The translations under genes were made by a program, and so were the position numbers. Positions 1 to 10,300 of a stretch of DNA of 64,000 nt are shown here, one piece after another (the first letter of the stretch is position 1; every line of letters begins with the position of its first letter). The stretch comes from Petrolisthes cinctipes (taxonomy: Eukaryota; Arthropoda; Malacostraca; Decapoda; Porcellanidae): NCBI GenBank assembly GCA_033782935.1, contig JAWQEG010001220.1:2356001-2420000 (forward strand). Direction: 5' to 3'. Below the pieces are notes generated by a model. That model did not search any database and was not told where the DNA came from. It worked only from the letters and a program-made list of their open reading frames with translations.

Positions 1-504
1 TATATCTCAAATTCAGGCTCAAAACACCCGAAAATTCAATATTTTGGGGTCCCAGAAGCAATCTGTACATGCCTACTCAGTGTTAGAGTATTTTCAAAAT
101 ACAGGCCCAAAACATGCTGAAAATCGATATTTTAGATGCCCAAAGTCAATATGTGCATGTATCTTCTGTACCCGTTTATATCTCAAATTCAGGCTCAAAA
201 CACCCGAAAATTCAATATTTTGGGGTCCCAGAAGCAATCTGTACATGCCTACACAGTGCTAGAATATTTTCAAAATATAGGCTAAAAACATGCTAAAAAT
301 CGACATTTTAGGTGCCAAAAAATCGATATCTCAAATTCAGTCCCAAAACACCCGAAAATTCGATATTTAGAGGTCCCAGAAGGTATCTGTACATGCCTAC
401 TCCGTGTTAGAGTATTTTCAAAATACAGGCCAAAAAAAACTCAGAAAATCGATCTTTTAGGTGCCCAAAAGTCGATATGTGCATGCATCTTCTGTACCCG
501 TTTA

Positions 505-680
505 TATCTCAAATTCTGGCCCTAAACACCCGAAAATTCGATATTTTGGGGTCCCAGAAGCGATCTGTACATGCCTACTCAGTGTTAGAGTATTTTCAAA
601 ATTCAGGCCCAAAACATGCTGAAAATCGATATTTTTGGTGCCCAAAGTCAATATGTGCATGTATCTTCTGTACCCGTTTA
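505..680 (+). repeat. Representative A monomer, subtype A1 (176 bp)
   Basis: Type A monomers are 176 bp. Subtype A1 is recognised by TTCTGGCCCTAAACACCCG near its start, then TTCGATATTTTGGGG, AGCGATC and TCCGTGTTAG. Its second half has CAGGCCCAAAACATGCTG, ATTTTTGGTGCCCAAAGTC and the sequence GTGCATGTATC. It is followed by a B monomer in most trimers, or by a second A (subtype A2) in the tetramers. A 175 bp form that reads CCCAAGTC instead of CCCAAAGTC occurs at 1812-1986 and recurs with the HOR period. Confidence 0.9.
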
Positions 681-818
681 TATCTCAAATTCAGGCTCAA
701 AACACCCGAAAATTCAATATTTTGGGGTCCCAGAAGCAATCTGTACAGTGCTAGAATATTTTCAAAATATAGGCTAAAAACATGCTAAAAATCGATCTTT
801 TAGGTGCCAAAAAGTCGA
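681..818 (+). repeat. Representative B monomer, short form (138 bp)
   Basis: This form carries the 29 bp loss of the long B form plus a further 10 bp loss. It reads CTGTACAGTGCTAG where the long form reads CTGTACATGCCTACACAGTGCTAG. The lost block is bounded by a two-base repeat (CA). The alternation of 148 and 138 bp B monomers is what creates 501 versus 491 bp trimers, and the order of the two forms is conserved between HOR copies. Confidence 0.92.
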
Positions 819-850
819 TATCTCAAATTCAGTCCCAAAACACCCGAAAA
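759..850. other. Phased A/T tracts across a B-C junction
   Basis: Runs of four or five A or T lie at 759-762, 764-767, 776-780, 787-791, 798-801, 809-813, 837-840 and 847-850. The central tracts are spaced 11 bp start to start, close to one helical turn, and the last two are 10 bp apart. Tracts phased this way usually curve DNA. The same layout recurs at every B-C junction because the sequence is repeated. Curvature is predicted, not shown. Confidence 0.55.
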
Positions 851-2134
851 TTCGATATTTAGGGGTCCCAGAAGCGATCTGTACATGCCTACTCCGTGTT
901 AGAGTATTTTCAAAATACATGCTCAAAACATACTGAAAATCGATCTTTTAGGTGCACAAAAGTCGATATGTGCATGCATCTTCAGTAACCGTTTATATCT
1001 CAAATTCAGGCTCAAAACACCCGAAAATTCGATATTTTGGGGTCCCAGAAGCGATCTGTACATGCCTACTCCGTGTTAGAGTATTTTCAAAATTCAGGCC
1101 CAAAACATGCTGAAAATCGATATTTTTGGTGCCCAAAGTCAATATGTGCATGTATCTTCTGTACCCGTTTATATCTCAAATTCAGGCTCAAAACACCTGA
1201 AAATTCAATATTTTGGGGTCCCAGAAGCAATCTGTACAGTGCTAGAATATTTTCAAAATATAGGCTAAAAACATGCTAAAAATCGATCTTTTAGGTGCCA
1301 AAAAGTCGATATCTCAAATTCAGTCCCAAAACACACTAAAATTCGATATTTAGGGGTCCCAGAAGCGATCTGTACATGTCTACTCCGAGTTAGAGTATTT
1401 TCAAAATACATGCTCAAAACATACTGAAAATCGATCTTTTAGGTGCCCAAAAGTCGATATGTGCATGCATCTTCAGTACCCGTTTATATCTCAAATTCAG
1501 GCTCAAAACACCCGAAAATTCAATATTTTAAGGTCCCAGAAGCAATCTGTACATGCCTACACAGTGCTAGAATATTTTCAAAATATAGGCTAAAAACATG
1601 CTGAAAATCGACATTTTAGGTGCCAAAAAATCGATATCTCAAATTCAGTCCCAAAACACCCGAAAATTCGATATTTAGAGGTCCCAGAAGGTATCTGTAC
1701 ATGCCTACTCCGTGTTAGAGTATTTTCAAAATACAGGCCAAAAACATACTGAAAATCGATCTTTTAGGTGCCCAAAAGTCGATATGTGCATGCATCTTCT
1801 GTACCCGTTTATATCTCAAATTCTGGCCCTAAACACCCGAAAATTCGATATTTTGGGGTCCAAGAAGCGATCTGTACATGTCTACTCCGTGTTAGAGTAT
1901 TATCAAAATTCAGGCCCAAAACATGCTGAAAATCGATATTTTTGGTGCCCAAGTCAATATGTGCATGTATCTTTTGTACCCGTTTATATCTCAAATTCAG
2001 GCTCAAAACACCCGAAAATTCAATATTTTGGGGTCCCAGAAGCAATCTGTACATGCCTACTCAGTGCTAGAATATTTTCAAAATATAGGCTAAAAACATG
2101 ATAAAAATCGATCTTTTAGGTGCCAAAAAGTCGA

Positions 2135-2311
2135 TATCTCAAATTCAGTCCCAAAACACCCGAAAATTCGATATTTAGGGGTCCCAGAAGCGATCTGTAC
2201 ATGCCTACTCCGTGTTAGAGTATTTTCAAAATACATGCTCAAAACATACTGAAAATCGATCTTTTAGGTGCACAAAAGTCGATATATGCATGCATCTTCA
2301 GTACCCGTTTA
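2135..2311 (+). repeat. Representative C monomer (177 bp)
   Basis: Type C begins TATCTCAAATTCAGTCCC and carries TTCGATATTTAGGGG or TTTAGAGG, AGCGATC or AGGTATC, TCCGTGTTAG, then AAAACATACTGAAAATCG and a second half with AAAAGTCGATATGTGCATGC. Two recurrent subtypes exist. One has ACATGCTCAAAAC, GTGCACAAAAG and CTTCAGTACC, and this copy belongs to it with a local ATATATGCATGC variant. The other has ACAGGCCAAAAAC, GTGCCCAAAAG and CTTCTGTACC. C is the best marker for trimer phase. Confidence 0.92.
2287..2294. other. Palindromic TGCATGCA octamer, mark of C monomers
   Basis: TGCATGCA is a perfect palindrome found once in nearly every C monomer. Type A has GTGCATGTATC at the same place and B has lost the region. 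The octamer includes GCATGC and ATGCAT, so cleavage at these sites should release trimer-sized fragments (491-501 bp, plus 325 and 677 bp), not monomers. No protein binding is implied by the sequence itself. Confidence 0.7.
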
Positions 2312-2487
2312 TATCTCAAATTCAGGCTCAAAACACCCGAAAATTCAATATTTTGGGGTCCCAGAAGCAATCTGTACATGCCTACTCAGTGTTAGAGTAT
2401 TTTCAAAATACAGGCCCAAAACATGCTGAAAATCGATATTTTAGATTCCCAAAGTCAATATGTGCATGTATCTTCTGTACCCGTTTA
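2312..2487 (+). repeat. Representative A monomer, subtype A2 (176 bp)
   Basis: Subtype A2 has the same length and second-half layout as A1 but carries GCTCAAAACACCCG, TTCAATATTTTGGGG, AGCAATC and TCAGTGTTAG in its first half. Its second half has ATTTTAGATGCCCAAAGTC. A2 shares its first-half variants with type B, so A2 looks like a B-type first half joined to an A-type second half. In tetramers it stands between A1 and B. In some trimers, such as the one starting at 2135, it replaces A1. Confidence 0.88.
2326..2413 (+). repeat. First 88 bp half-unit of a monomer
   Basis: This half starts GCTCAAAACACCCG and ends AAAATACAG. Aligned without gaps to the next 88 bp (2414-2501), I count 56 of 88 identical positions. 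Allowing one gap in each half around GAAAATTC versus GAAAATCG brings the match to about 65%. The ends match best: GCTCAAAACA against GCCCAAAACA, ATATTTT against ATATTTT, and AAATACAG against AAATTCAG. The monomer is therefore an ancient tandem dimer. Confidence 0.75.
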
Positions 2488-2501
2488 TATCTCAAATTCA
2501 G
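2414..2501 (+). repeat. Second 88 bp half-unit of a monomer
   Basis: This is the diverged partner of 2326-2413. It starts GCCCAAAACATGCTG and ends AAATTCAG. It holds the GTGCATGTATC and ACCCGTTTATAT segment that type B has lost, so B keeps a complete first half and a shortened second half of about 60 bp. The equal 88 bp length of both halves in this A2 copy supports an origin by duplication. Confidence 0.75.
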
Positions 2502-2635
2502 GCTCAAAACACCCGAAAATTCAATATTTTGGGGTCCCAGAAGCAATCTGTACATGCCTACACAGTGCTAGAATATTTTCAAAATATAGGCTAAAAACAT
2601 GCTAAAAATCGACATTTTAGGTGCCAAAAAATCGA
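2488..2635 (+). repeat. Representative B monomer, long form (148 bp)
   Basis: Type B is 29 bp shorter than C. The text between CGATAT and CTCAAATTC, which in C contains the GTGCATGCATC and ACCCGTTTATAT stretch, is missing, so the monomer reads GTGCCAAAAAATCGATATC and goes straight into the next monomer. Short direct repeats (ATAT) flank the missing segment. Other B marks are GCTAGAATATTTTC and ATAGGCTAAAAACATGCT. B is the last monomer of nearly every trimer, tetramer and pentamer counted from C. Confidence 0.92.
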
Positions 2636-3126
2636 TATCTCAAATTCAGTCCCAAAACACCCGAAAATTCGATATTTAGAGGTCACAGAAGGTATCTGTA
2701 CATGCCTACTCAGTGTTAGAGTATTTTCAAAATACAGGCCAAAAACATACTGAAAATCGATCTTTTAGGTGCCCAAAAGTCGATATGTGCATGCATCTTC
2801 TGTACCCGTTTATATCTCAAATTCTGGCCCTAAACACCCGAAAATTCGATATTTTGGGGTCCCAGAAGCGATCTGTACATGCCTACTCCGTGTTAGAGTA
2901 TTTTCAAAATTCAGGCCCAAAACATGCTGAAAATCGATATTTTTGGTGCCCAAAGTCAATATGTGCATGTATCTTCTGTACCCATTTATATCTCAAATTC
3001 AGGCTCAAAACACCCGAAAATTCAATATTTTGGGGTCCCAGAAGCAATCTGTACAGTGCTAGAATATTTTCAAAATATAGGCTAAAAACATGCTAAAAAT
3101 CGATCTTTTAGGTGCCAAAAAGTCGA

Positions 3127-3446
3127 TATCTCAAATTCAGTCCCAAAACACCCGAAAATTCGATATTTAGGGGTCCCAGAAGCGATCTGTACATGCCTAC
3201 TCCGTGTTAGAGTATTTTCAAAATCATGCTCAAAACATACTGAAAATCGATCTTTTAGGTGCACAAAAGTCGATATGTGCATGCATCTTCAGTACCCGAA
3301 AATTCGATATTTTGGGGTCCCAGAAGCGATCTGTACATGCCTACTCCGTGTTAGAGTATTTTCAAAATTCAGGCCCAAAACATGCTGAAAATCGATATTT
3401 TTGGTGCCCAAAGTCAATATGTGCATGTATCTTCTGTACCCGTTTA
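3127..3446 (+). repeat. C-A fusion made by a 32 bp deletion
   Basis: Here the C monomer reads CTTCAGTACCCGAAAATTCG, jumping from the ACCCG near its end to the ACCCG inside the following A. Thirty-two bp are lost between two ACCCG copies, and one base is also missing in AAAATCATGCTC. I find the same junction at ten places, with ACCCG at about 3294, 8527, 10126, 12401, 13861, 15460, 17735, 19334, 23426 and 29810, and none after 30 kb. It is a useful clonal marker for the left part of the array. Confidence 0.88.
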
Positions 3447-5225
3447 TATCTCAAATTCAGGCTCAAAACACCCGAAAATTCAATATTTTGGGGTCCCAGA
3501 AGCAATCTGTACAGTGCTAGAATATTTTCAAAATATAGGCTAAAAACATGCTAAAAATCGATCTTTTAGGTGCCAAAAAGTCGATATCTCAAATTCAGTC
3601 CCAAAACACACGAAAATTCGATATTTAGGGGTCCCAGAAGCGATCTGTACATGCCTACTCCGAGTTAGAGTATTTTCAAAATACATGCTCAAAACATACT
3701 GAAAATCGATCTTTTAGGTGCCCAAAAGTCGATATGTGCATGCATCTTCAGTACCCGTTTATATCTCAAATTCAGGCTCAAAACACCCGAAAATTCAATA
3801 TTTTGGGGTCCCAGAAGCAATCTGTACATGCCTACACAGTGCTAGAATATTTTCAAAATATAGGCTAAAAACATGCTGAAAATCGACATTTTAGGTGCCA
3901 AAAAATCGATATCTCAAATTCAGTCCCAAAACACCCGAAAATTCGATATTTAGAGGTCCCAGAAGGTATCTGTACATGCCTACTCCGTGTTAGAGTATTT
4001 TCAAAATACAGGCCAAAAACATACTGAAAATCGATCTTTTAGGTGCCCAAAAGTCGATATGTGCATGCATCTTCTGTACCCGTTTATATCTCAAATTCTG
4101 GCCCTAAACACCCGAAAATTCGATATTTTGGGGTCCCAGAAGCGATCTGTACATGCCTACTCCGTGTTAGAGTATTTTCAAAATTCAGGCCCAAAACATG
4201 CTGAAAATCGATATTTTTGGTGCCCAAAGTCAATATGTGCATGTATCTTCTGTACCCGTTTATATCTCAAATTCAGGCTCAAAACACCCGAAAATTCAAT
4301 ATTTTGGGGTCCCAGAAGCAATCTGTACAGTGCTAGAATATTTTCAAAATATAGGCTAAAAACATGCTAAAAATCGATCTTTTAGGTGCCAAAAAGTCGA
4401 TATCTCAAATTCAGTCCCAAAACACACGAAAATTCGATATTTAGGGGTCCCAGAAGCGATCTGTACATGTCTACTCCGAGTTAGAGTATTTTCAAAATAC
4501 ATGCTCAAAACATACTGAAAATCGATCTTTTAGGTGCCCAAAAGTCGATATGTGCATGCATCTTCAGTACCCGTTTATATCTCAAATTCAGGCTCAAAAC
4601 ACCCGAAAATTCAATATTTTGGGGTCCCAGAAGCAATCTGTACATGCCTACACAGTGCTAGAATATTTTCAAAATATAGGCTAAAAACATGCTGAAAATC
4701 GACATTTTAGGTGCCAAAAAATCGATATCTCAAATTCAGTCCCAAAACACCCGAAAATTCGATATTTAGAGGTCCCAGAAGGTATCTGTACATGCCTACT
4801 CCGTGTTAGAGTATTTTCAAAATACAGGCCAAAAACATACTGAAAATCGATCTTTTAGGTGCCCAAAAGTCGATATGTGCATGCATCTTCTGTACCCGTT
4901 TATATCTCAAATTCTGGCCCTAAACACCCGAAAATTCGATATTTTGGGGTCCAAGAAGCGATCTGTACATGTCTACTCCGTGTTAGAGTATTATCAAAAT
5001 TCAGGCCCAAAACATGCTGAAAATCGATATTTTTGGTGCCCAAGTCAATATGTGCATGTATCTTTTGTACCCGTTTATATCTCAAATTCAGGCTCAAAAC
5101 ACCCGAAAATTCAATATTTTGGGGTCCCAGAAGCAATCTGTACATGCCTACTCAGTGCTAGAATATTTTCAAAATATAGGCTAAAAACATGATAAAAATC
5201 GATCTTTTAGGTGCCAAAAAGTCGA

Positions 5226-7367
5226 TATCTCAAATTCAGTCCCAAAACACCCGAAAATTCGATATTTAGGGGTCCCAGAAGCGATCTGTACATGCCTACT
5301 CCGTGTTAGAGTATTTTCAAAATACATGCTCAAAACATACTGAAAATCGATCTTTTAGGTGCACAAAAGTCGATATATGCATGCATCTTCAGTACCCGTT
5401 TATATCTCAAATTCAGGCTCAAAACACCCGAAAATTCAATATTTTGGGGTCCCAGAAGCAATCTGTACATGCCTACTCAGTGTTAGAGTATTTTCAAAAT
5501 ACAGGCCCAAAACATGCTGAAAATCGATATTTTAGATGCCCAAAGTCAATATGTGCATGTATCTTCTGTACCCGTTTATATCTCAAATTCAGGCTCAAAA
5601 CACCCGAAAATTCAATATTTTGGGGTCCCAGAAGCAATCTGTACATGCCTACACAGTGCTAGAATATTTTCAAAATATAGGCTAAAAACATGCTAAAAAT
5701 CGACATTTTAGGTGCCAAAAAATCGATATCTCAAATTCAGTCCCAAAACACCCGAAAATTCGATATTTAGAGGTCACAGAAGGTATCTGTACATGCCTAC
5801 TCAGTGTTAGAGTATTTTCAAAATACAGGCCAAAAACATACTGAAAATCGATCTTTTAGGTGCCCAAAAGTCGATATGTGCATGCATCTTCTGTACCCGT
5901 TTATATCTCAAATTCTGGCCCTAAACACCCGAAAATTCAATATTTTGGGGTCCCAGAAGCAATCTGTACATGCCTACACAGTGCTAGAATATTTTCAAAA
6001 TATAGGCTAAAAACATGCTGAAAATCGACATTTTAGGTGCCAAAAAATCGATATCTCAAATTCAGTCCCAAAACACCCGAAAATTCGATATTTAGAGGTC
6101 CCAGAAGGTATCTGTACATGCCTACTCCGTGTTAGAGTATTTTCAAAATACAGGCCAAAAACATACTGAAAATCGATCTTTTAGGTGCCCAAAAGTCGAT
6201 ATGTGCATGCATCTTCTGTACCCGTTTATATCTCAAATTCTGGCCCTAAACACCCGAAAATTCGATATTTTGGGGTCCCAGAAGCGATCTGTACATGCCT
6301 ACTCCGTGTTAGAGTATTTTCAAAATTCAGGCCCAAAACATGCTGAAAATCGATATTTTTGGTGCCCAAAGTCAATATGTGCATGTATCTTCTGTACCCG
6401 TTTATATCTCAAATTCAGGCTCAAAACACCCGAAAATTCAATATTTTGGGGTCCCAGAAGCAATCTGTACAGTGCTAGAATATTTTCAAAATATAGGCTA
6501 AAAACATGCTAAAAATCGATCTTTTAGGTGCCAAAAAGTCGATATCTCAAATTCAGTCCCAAAACACACGAAAATTCGATATTTAGGGGTCCCAGAAGCG
6601 ATCTGTACATGTCTACTCCGAGTTAGAGTATTTTCAAAATACATGCTCAAAACATACTGAAAATCGATCTTTTAGGTGCCCAAAAGTCGATATGTGCATG
6701 CATCTTCAGTACCCGTTTATATCTCAAATTCAGGCTCAAAACACCCGAAAATTCAATATTTTGGGGTCCCAGAAGCAATCTGTACATGCCTACACAGTGC
6801 TAGAATATTTTCAAAATATAGGCTAAAAACATGCTGAAAATCGACATTTTAGGTGCCAAAAAATCGATATCTCAAATTCAGTCCCAAAACACCCGAAAAT
6901 TCGATATTTAGAGGTCCCAGAAGGTATCTGTACATGCCTACTCCGTGTTAGAGTATTTTCAAAATACAGGCCAAAAACATACTGAAAATCGATCTTTTAG
7001 GTGCCCAAAAGTCGATATGTGCATGCATCTTCTGTACCCGTTTATATCTCAAATTCTGGCCCTAAACACCCGAAAATTCGATATTTTGGGGTCCAAGAAG
7101 CGATCTGTACATGTCTACTCCGTGTTAGAGTATTATCAAAATTCAGGCCCAAAACATGCTGAAAATCGATATTTTTGGTGACCAAGTCAATATGTGCATG
7201 TATCTTTTGTACCCGTTTATATCTCAAATTCAGGCTCAAAACACCCGAAAATTCAATATTTTGGGGTCCCAGAAGCAATCTGTACATGCCTACTCAGTGC
7301 TAGAATATTTTCAAAATATAGGCTAAAAACATGATAAAAATCGATCTTTTAGGTGCCAAAAAGTCGA
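5226..7367 (+). repeat. HOR family I, unit 2 (2142 bp, internally deleted)
   Basis: Blocks are 501 (5226), 325 (5727), 816 (6052) and 500 (6868) bp. Compared with unit 1 (3091 bp), the 491 and 783 bp blocks are replaced by a single 325 bp block, a net loss of 949 bp. Flanking blocks match unit 1 in order and in variants. The join lies within the hybrid monomer 5904-6051. Confidence 0.85.
5904..6051 (+). repeat. A/B hybrid monomer at a deletion join
   Basis: The monomer starts as A1 (TTCTGGCCCTAAACACCCG) and ends as the 148 bp B (TTCAATATTTTGGGG, AGCAATC, TACACAGTGCTAG). The switch falls in the shared stretch CACCCGAAAATTC. It marks the point where unit 2 lost 949 bp relative to unit 1, as expected from recombination between an A and a later B in register. 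Confidence 0.82.
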
Positions 7368-10300
7368 TATCTCAAATTCAGTCCCAAAACACCGGAAAAT
7401 TCGATATTTAGGGGTCCCAGAAGCGATCTGTACATGCCTACTCCGTGTTAGAGTATTTTCAAAATACATGCTCAAAACATACTGAAAATCGATCTTTTAG
7501 GTGCACAAAAGTCGATATATGCATGCATCTTCAGTACCCGTTTATATCTCAAATTCAGGCTCAAAACACCCGAAAATTCAATATTTTGGGGTCCCAGAAG
7601 CAATCTGTACATGCCTACTCAGTGTTAGAGTATTTTCAAAATACAGGCCCAAAACATGCTGAAAATCGATATTTTAGATGCCCAAAGTCAATATGTGCAT
7701 GTATCTTCTGTACCCGTTTATATCTCAAATTCAGGCTCAAAACACCCGAAAATTCAATATTTTGGGGTCCCAGAAGCAATCTGTACATGCCTACACAGTG
7801 CTAGAATATTTTCAAAATATAGGCTAAAAACATGCTAAAAATCGACATTTTAGGTGCCAAAAAATCGATATCTCAAATTCAGTCCCAAAACACCCGAAAA
7901 TTCGATATTTAGAGGTCACAGAAGGTATCTGTACATGCCTACTCAGTGTTAGAGTATTTTCAAAATACAGGCCAAAAACATACTGAAAATCGATCTTTTA
8001 GGTGCCCAAAAGTCGATATGTGCATGCATCTTCTGTACCCGTTTATATCTCAAATTCTGGCCCTAAACACCCGAAAATTCGATATTTTGGGGTCCCAGAA
8101 GCGATCTGTACATGCCTACTCCGTGTTAGAGTATTTTCAAAATTCAGGCCCAAAACATGCTGAAAATCGATATTTTTGGTGCCCAAAGTCAATATGTGCA
8201 TGTATCTTCTGTACCCGTTTATATCTCAAATTCAGGCTCAAAACACCCGAAAATTCCATATTTTGGGGTCCCAGAAGCAATCTGTACAGTGCTAGAATAT
8301 TTTCAAAATATAGGCTAAAAACATGCTAAAAATAGATCTTTTAGGTGCCAAAAAGTCGATATCTCAAATTCAGTCCCAAAACACCCGAAAATTCGATATT
8401 TAGGGGTCCCAGAAGCGATCTGTACATGCCTACTCCGTGTTAGAGTATTTTCAAAATCATGCTCAAAACATACTGAAAATCGATCTTTTAGGTGCACAAA
8501 AGTCGATATGTGCATGCATCTTCAGTACCCGAAAATTCGATATTTTGGGGTCCCAGAAGCGATCTGTACATGCCTACTCCGTGTTAGAGTATTTTCAAAA
8601 TTCAGGCCCAAAACATGCTGAAAATCGATATTTTAGATGCCCAAAGTCAATATGTGCATGTATCTTCTGTACCCGTTTATATCTCAAATTCAGGCTCAAA
8701 ACACCCGAAAATTCAATATTTTGGGGTCCCAGAAGCAATCTGTACAGTGCTAGAATATTTTCAAAATATAGGCTAAAAACATGCTAAAAATCGATCTTTT
8801 AGGTGCCAAAAAGTCGATATCTCAAATTCAGTCCCAAAACACACGAAAATTCGATATTTAGGGGTCCCAGAAGCGATCTGTACATGTCTACTCCGAGTTA
8901 GAGTATTTTCAAAATACATGCTCAAAACATACTGAAAATCGATCTTTTAGGTGCCCAAAAGTCGATATGTGCATGCATCTTCAGTACCCGTTTATATCTC
9001 AAATTCAGGCTCAAAACACCCGAAAATTCAATATTTTGGGGTCCCAGAAGCAATCTGTACATGCCTACACAGTGCTAGAATATTTTCAAAATATAGGCTA
9101 AAAACATGCTGAAAATCGACATTTTAGGTGCCAAAAAATCGATATCTCAAATTCAGTCCCAAAACACCCGAAAATTCGATATTTAGAGGTCCCAGAAGGT
9201 ATCTGTACATGCCTACTCCGTGTTAGAGTATTTTCAAAATACAGGCCAAAAACATACTGAAAATCGATCTTTTAGGTGCCCAAAAGTCGATATGTGCATG
9301 CATCTTCTGTACCCGTTTATATCTCAAATTCTGGCCCTAAACACCCGAAAATTCGATATTTTGGGGTCCAAGAAGCGATCTGTACATGTCTACTCCGTGT
9401 TAGAGTATTTTCAAAATTCAGGCCCAAAACATGCTGAAAATCGATATTTTTGGTGCCCAAGTCAATATGTGCATGTATCTTTTGTACCCGTTTATATCTC
9501 AAATTCAGGCTCAAAACACCCGAAAATTCAATATTTTGGGGTCCCAGAAGCCATCTGTACATGCCTACTCAGTGCTAGAATATTTTCAAAATATAGGCTA
9601 AAAACATGATAAAAATCGATCTTTTAGGTGCCAAAAAGTCGATATCTCAAATTCAGTCCCAAAACACCCGAAAATTCGATATTTAGGGGTCCCAGAAGCG
9701 ATCTGTACATGCCTACTCCGTGTTAGAGTATTTTCAAAATACATGCTCATAACATACTGAAAATCGATCTTTTAGGTGCACAAAAGTCGATATATGCATG
9801 CATCTTCAGTACCCGTTTATATCTCAAATTCAGGCTCAAAACACCCGAAAATTCAATATTTTGGGGTCCCAGAAGCAATCTGTACAGTGCTAGAATATTT
9901 TCAAAATATAGGCTAAAAACATGCTAAAAATCGACATTTTAGGTGCCAAAAAGTCGATATCTCAAATTCAGTCCCAAAACACCCGAAAATTCGATATTTA
10001 GGGGTCCCAGAAGCGATCTGTACATGCCTACTCCGTGTTAGAGTATTTTCAAAATACATGCTCAAAACATACTGAAAATCGATCTTTTAGGTGCACAAAA
10101 GTCGATATGTGCATGCATCTTCAGTACCCGAAAATTCGATATTTTGGGGTCCCAGAAGCGATCTGTACATGCCTACTCCTTGTTAGAGTATTTTCAAAAT
10201 TCAGGCCCAAAACATGCTGAAAATAGATATTTTTGGTGCCAAAAGTCAATATGTGCATGTATCTTCTGTACCCGTTTATATCTCAAATTCAGGCTCAAAA

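Larger units (their letters stand above)
1..2134 (+). repeat. Lead-in segment of mixed trimers before HOR family I
   Basis: The window opens inside an A2 monomer (phase 3), followed by B 179, C 327, A 505, B 681, C 819, A 996, B 1172, C 1310, B 1487, C 1635, A 1812 and B 1987. Two 491 bp trimers, then a C-B dimer at 1310-1634 without an A, give the local irregularity. The C at 327-504 is 178 bp because of a local scramble near 430-450 (CCAAAAAAAACTCAG where others read CCAAAAACATACTG). From 1635 on, the segment matches 4726 and later copies at the HOR period, so the HOR homology begins upstream of the phase point chosen for the next entry. Confidence 0.85.
2312..2812 (+). repeat. Representative 501 bp trimer (A-B-C)
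   Basis: This unit consists of A2 2312-2487 (176), B 2488-2635 (148) and C 2636-2812 (177), summing to 501 bp. The same trimer, or its 491 bp form with a 138 bp B (for example 505-995), is the commonest building block. Typical start-to-start distances between C monomers are 500, 501, 491 and 502 bp. An array probe would see the trimer, not the 176 bp monomer, as the dominant periodicity. Confidence 0.92.
2135..5225 (+). repeat. HOR family I, unit 1 (3091 bp, 19 monomers)
   Basis: Blocks counted from each leading C are 501 (2135), 491 (2636), 783 (3127), 816 (3910) and 500 (4726) bp, summing to 3091. The 783 bp block opens with a shortened C fused to A. The 816 bp block is C-A-B138-C-B148. 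The 500 bp block holds the 175 bp A. Unit 1 matches unit 3 except that unit 3 has 783 bp more. Its sequence from 2135 recurs at 5226 with the same variants, including ATATATGCATGC. Confidence 0.85.

Noticed and set aside
430..450. Possible insertion site at CCAAAAAAAACTCAG
   Set aside because: The monomer is only 1 bp longer than usual and flanking sequence is normal satellite, so a local mutation cluster or sequencing error is simpler than an insertion.
520..545. CENP-B box-like sequence in CACCCGAAAATTCGATATT
   Set aside because: The CCCG and CGA cores are spaced one base too close for the 17 bp box and the required T is absent. I see no match to the canonical motif on either strand of the monomer types.
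1900..1960. Hairpins or terminators from GAAAATCGATATTTT and similar near-palindromes
   Set aside because: Stems are 6-7 bp, AT-rich and imperfect, present in nearly every monomer, and not linked to any transcription unit.
2170..2185. Telomere-like TTTAGGG in ATATTTAGGGGTCCC
   Set aside because: It is a single heptamer inside each C monomer, not tandem, and is part of the conserved monomer sequence.
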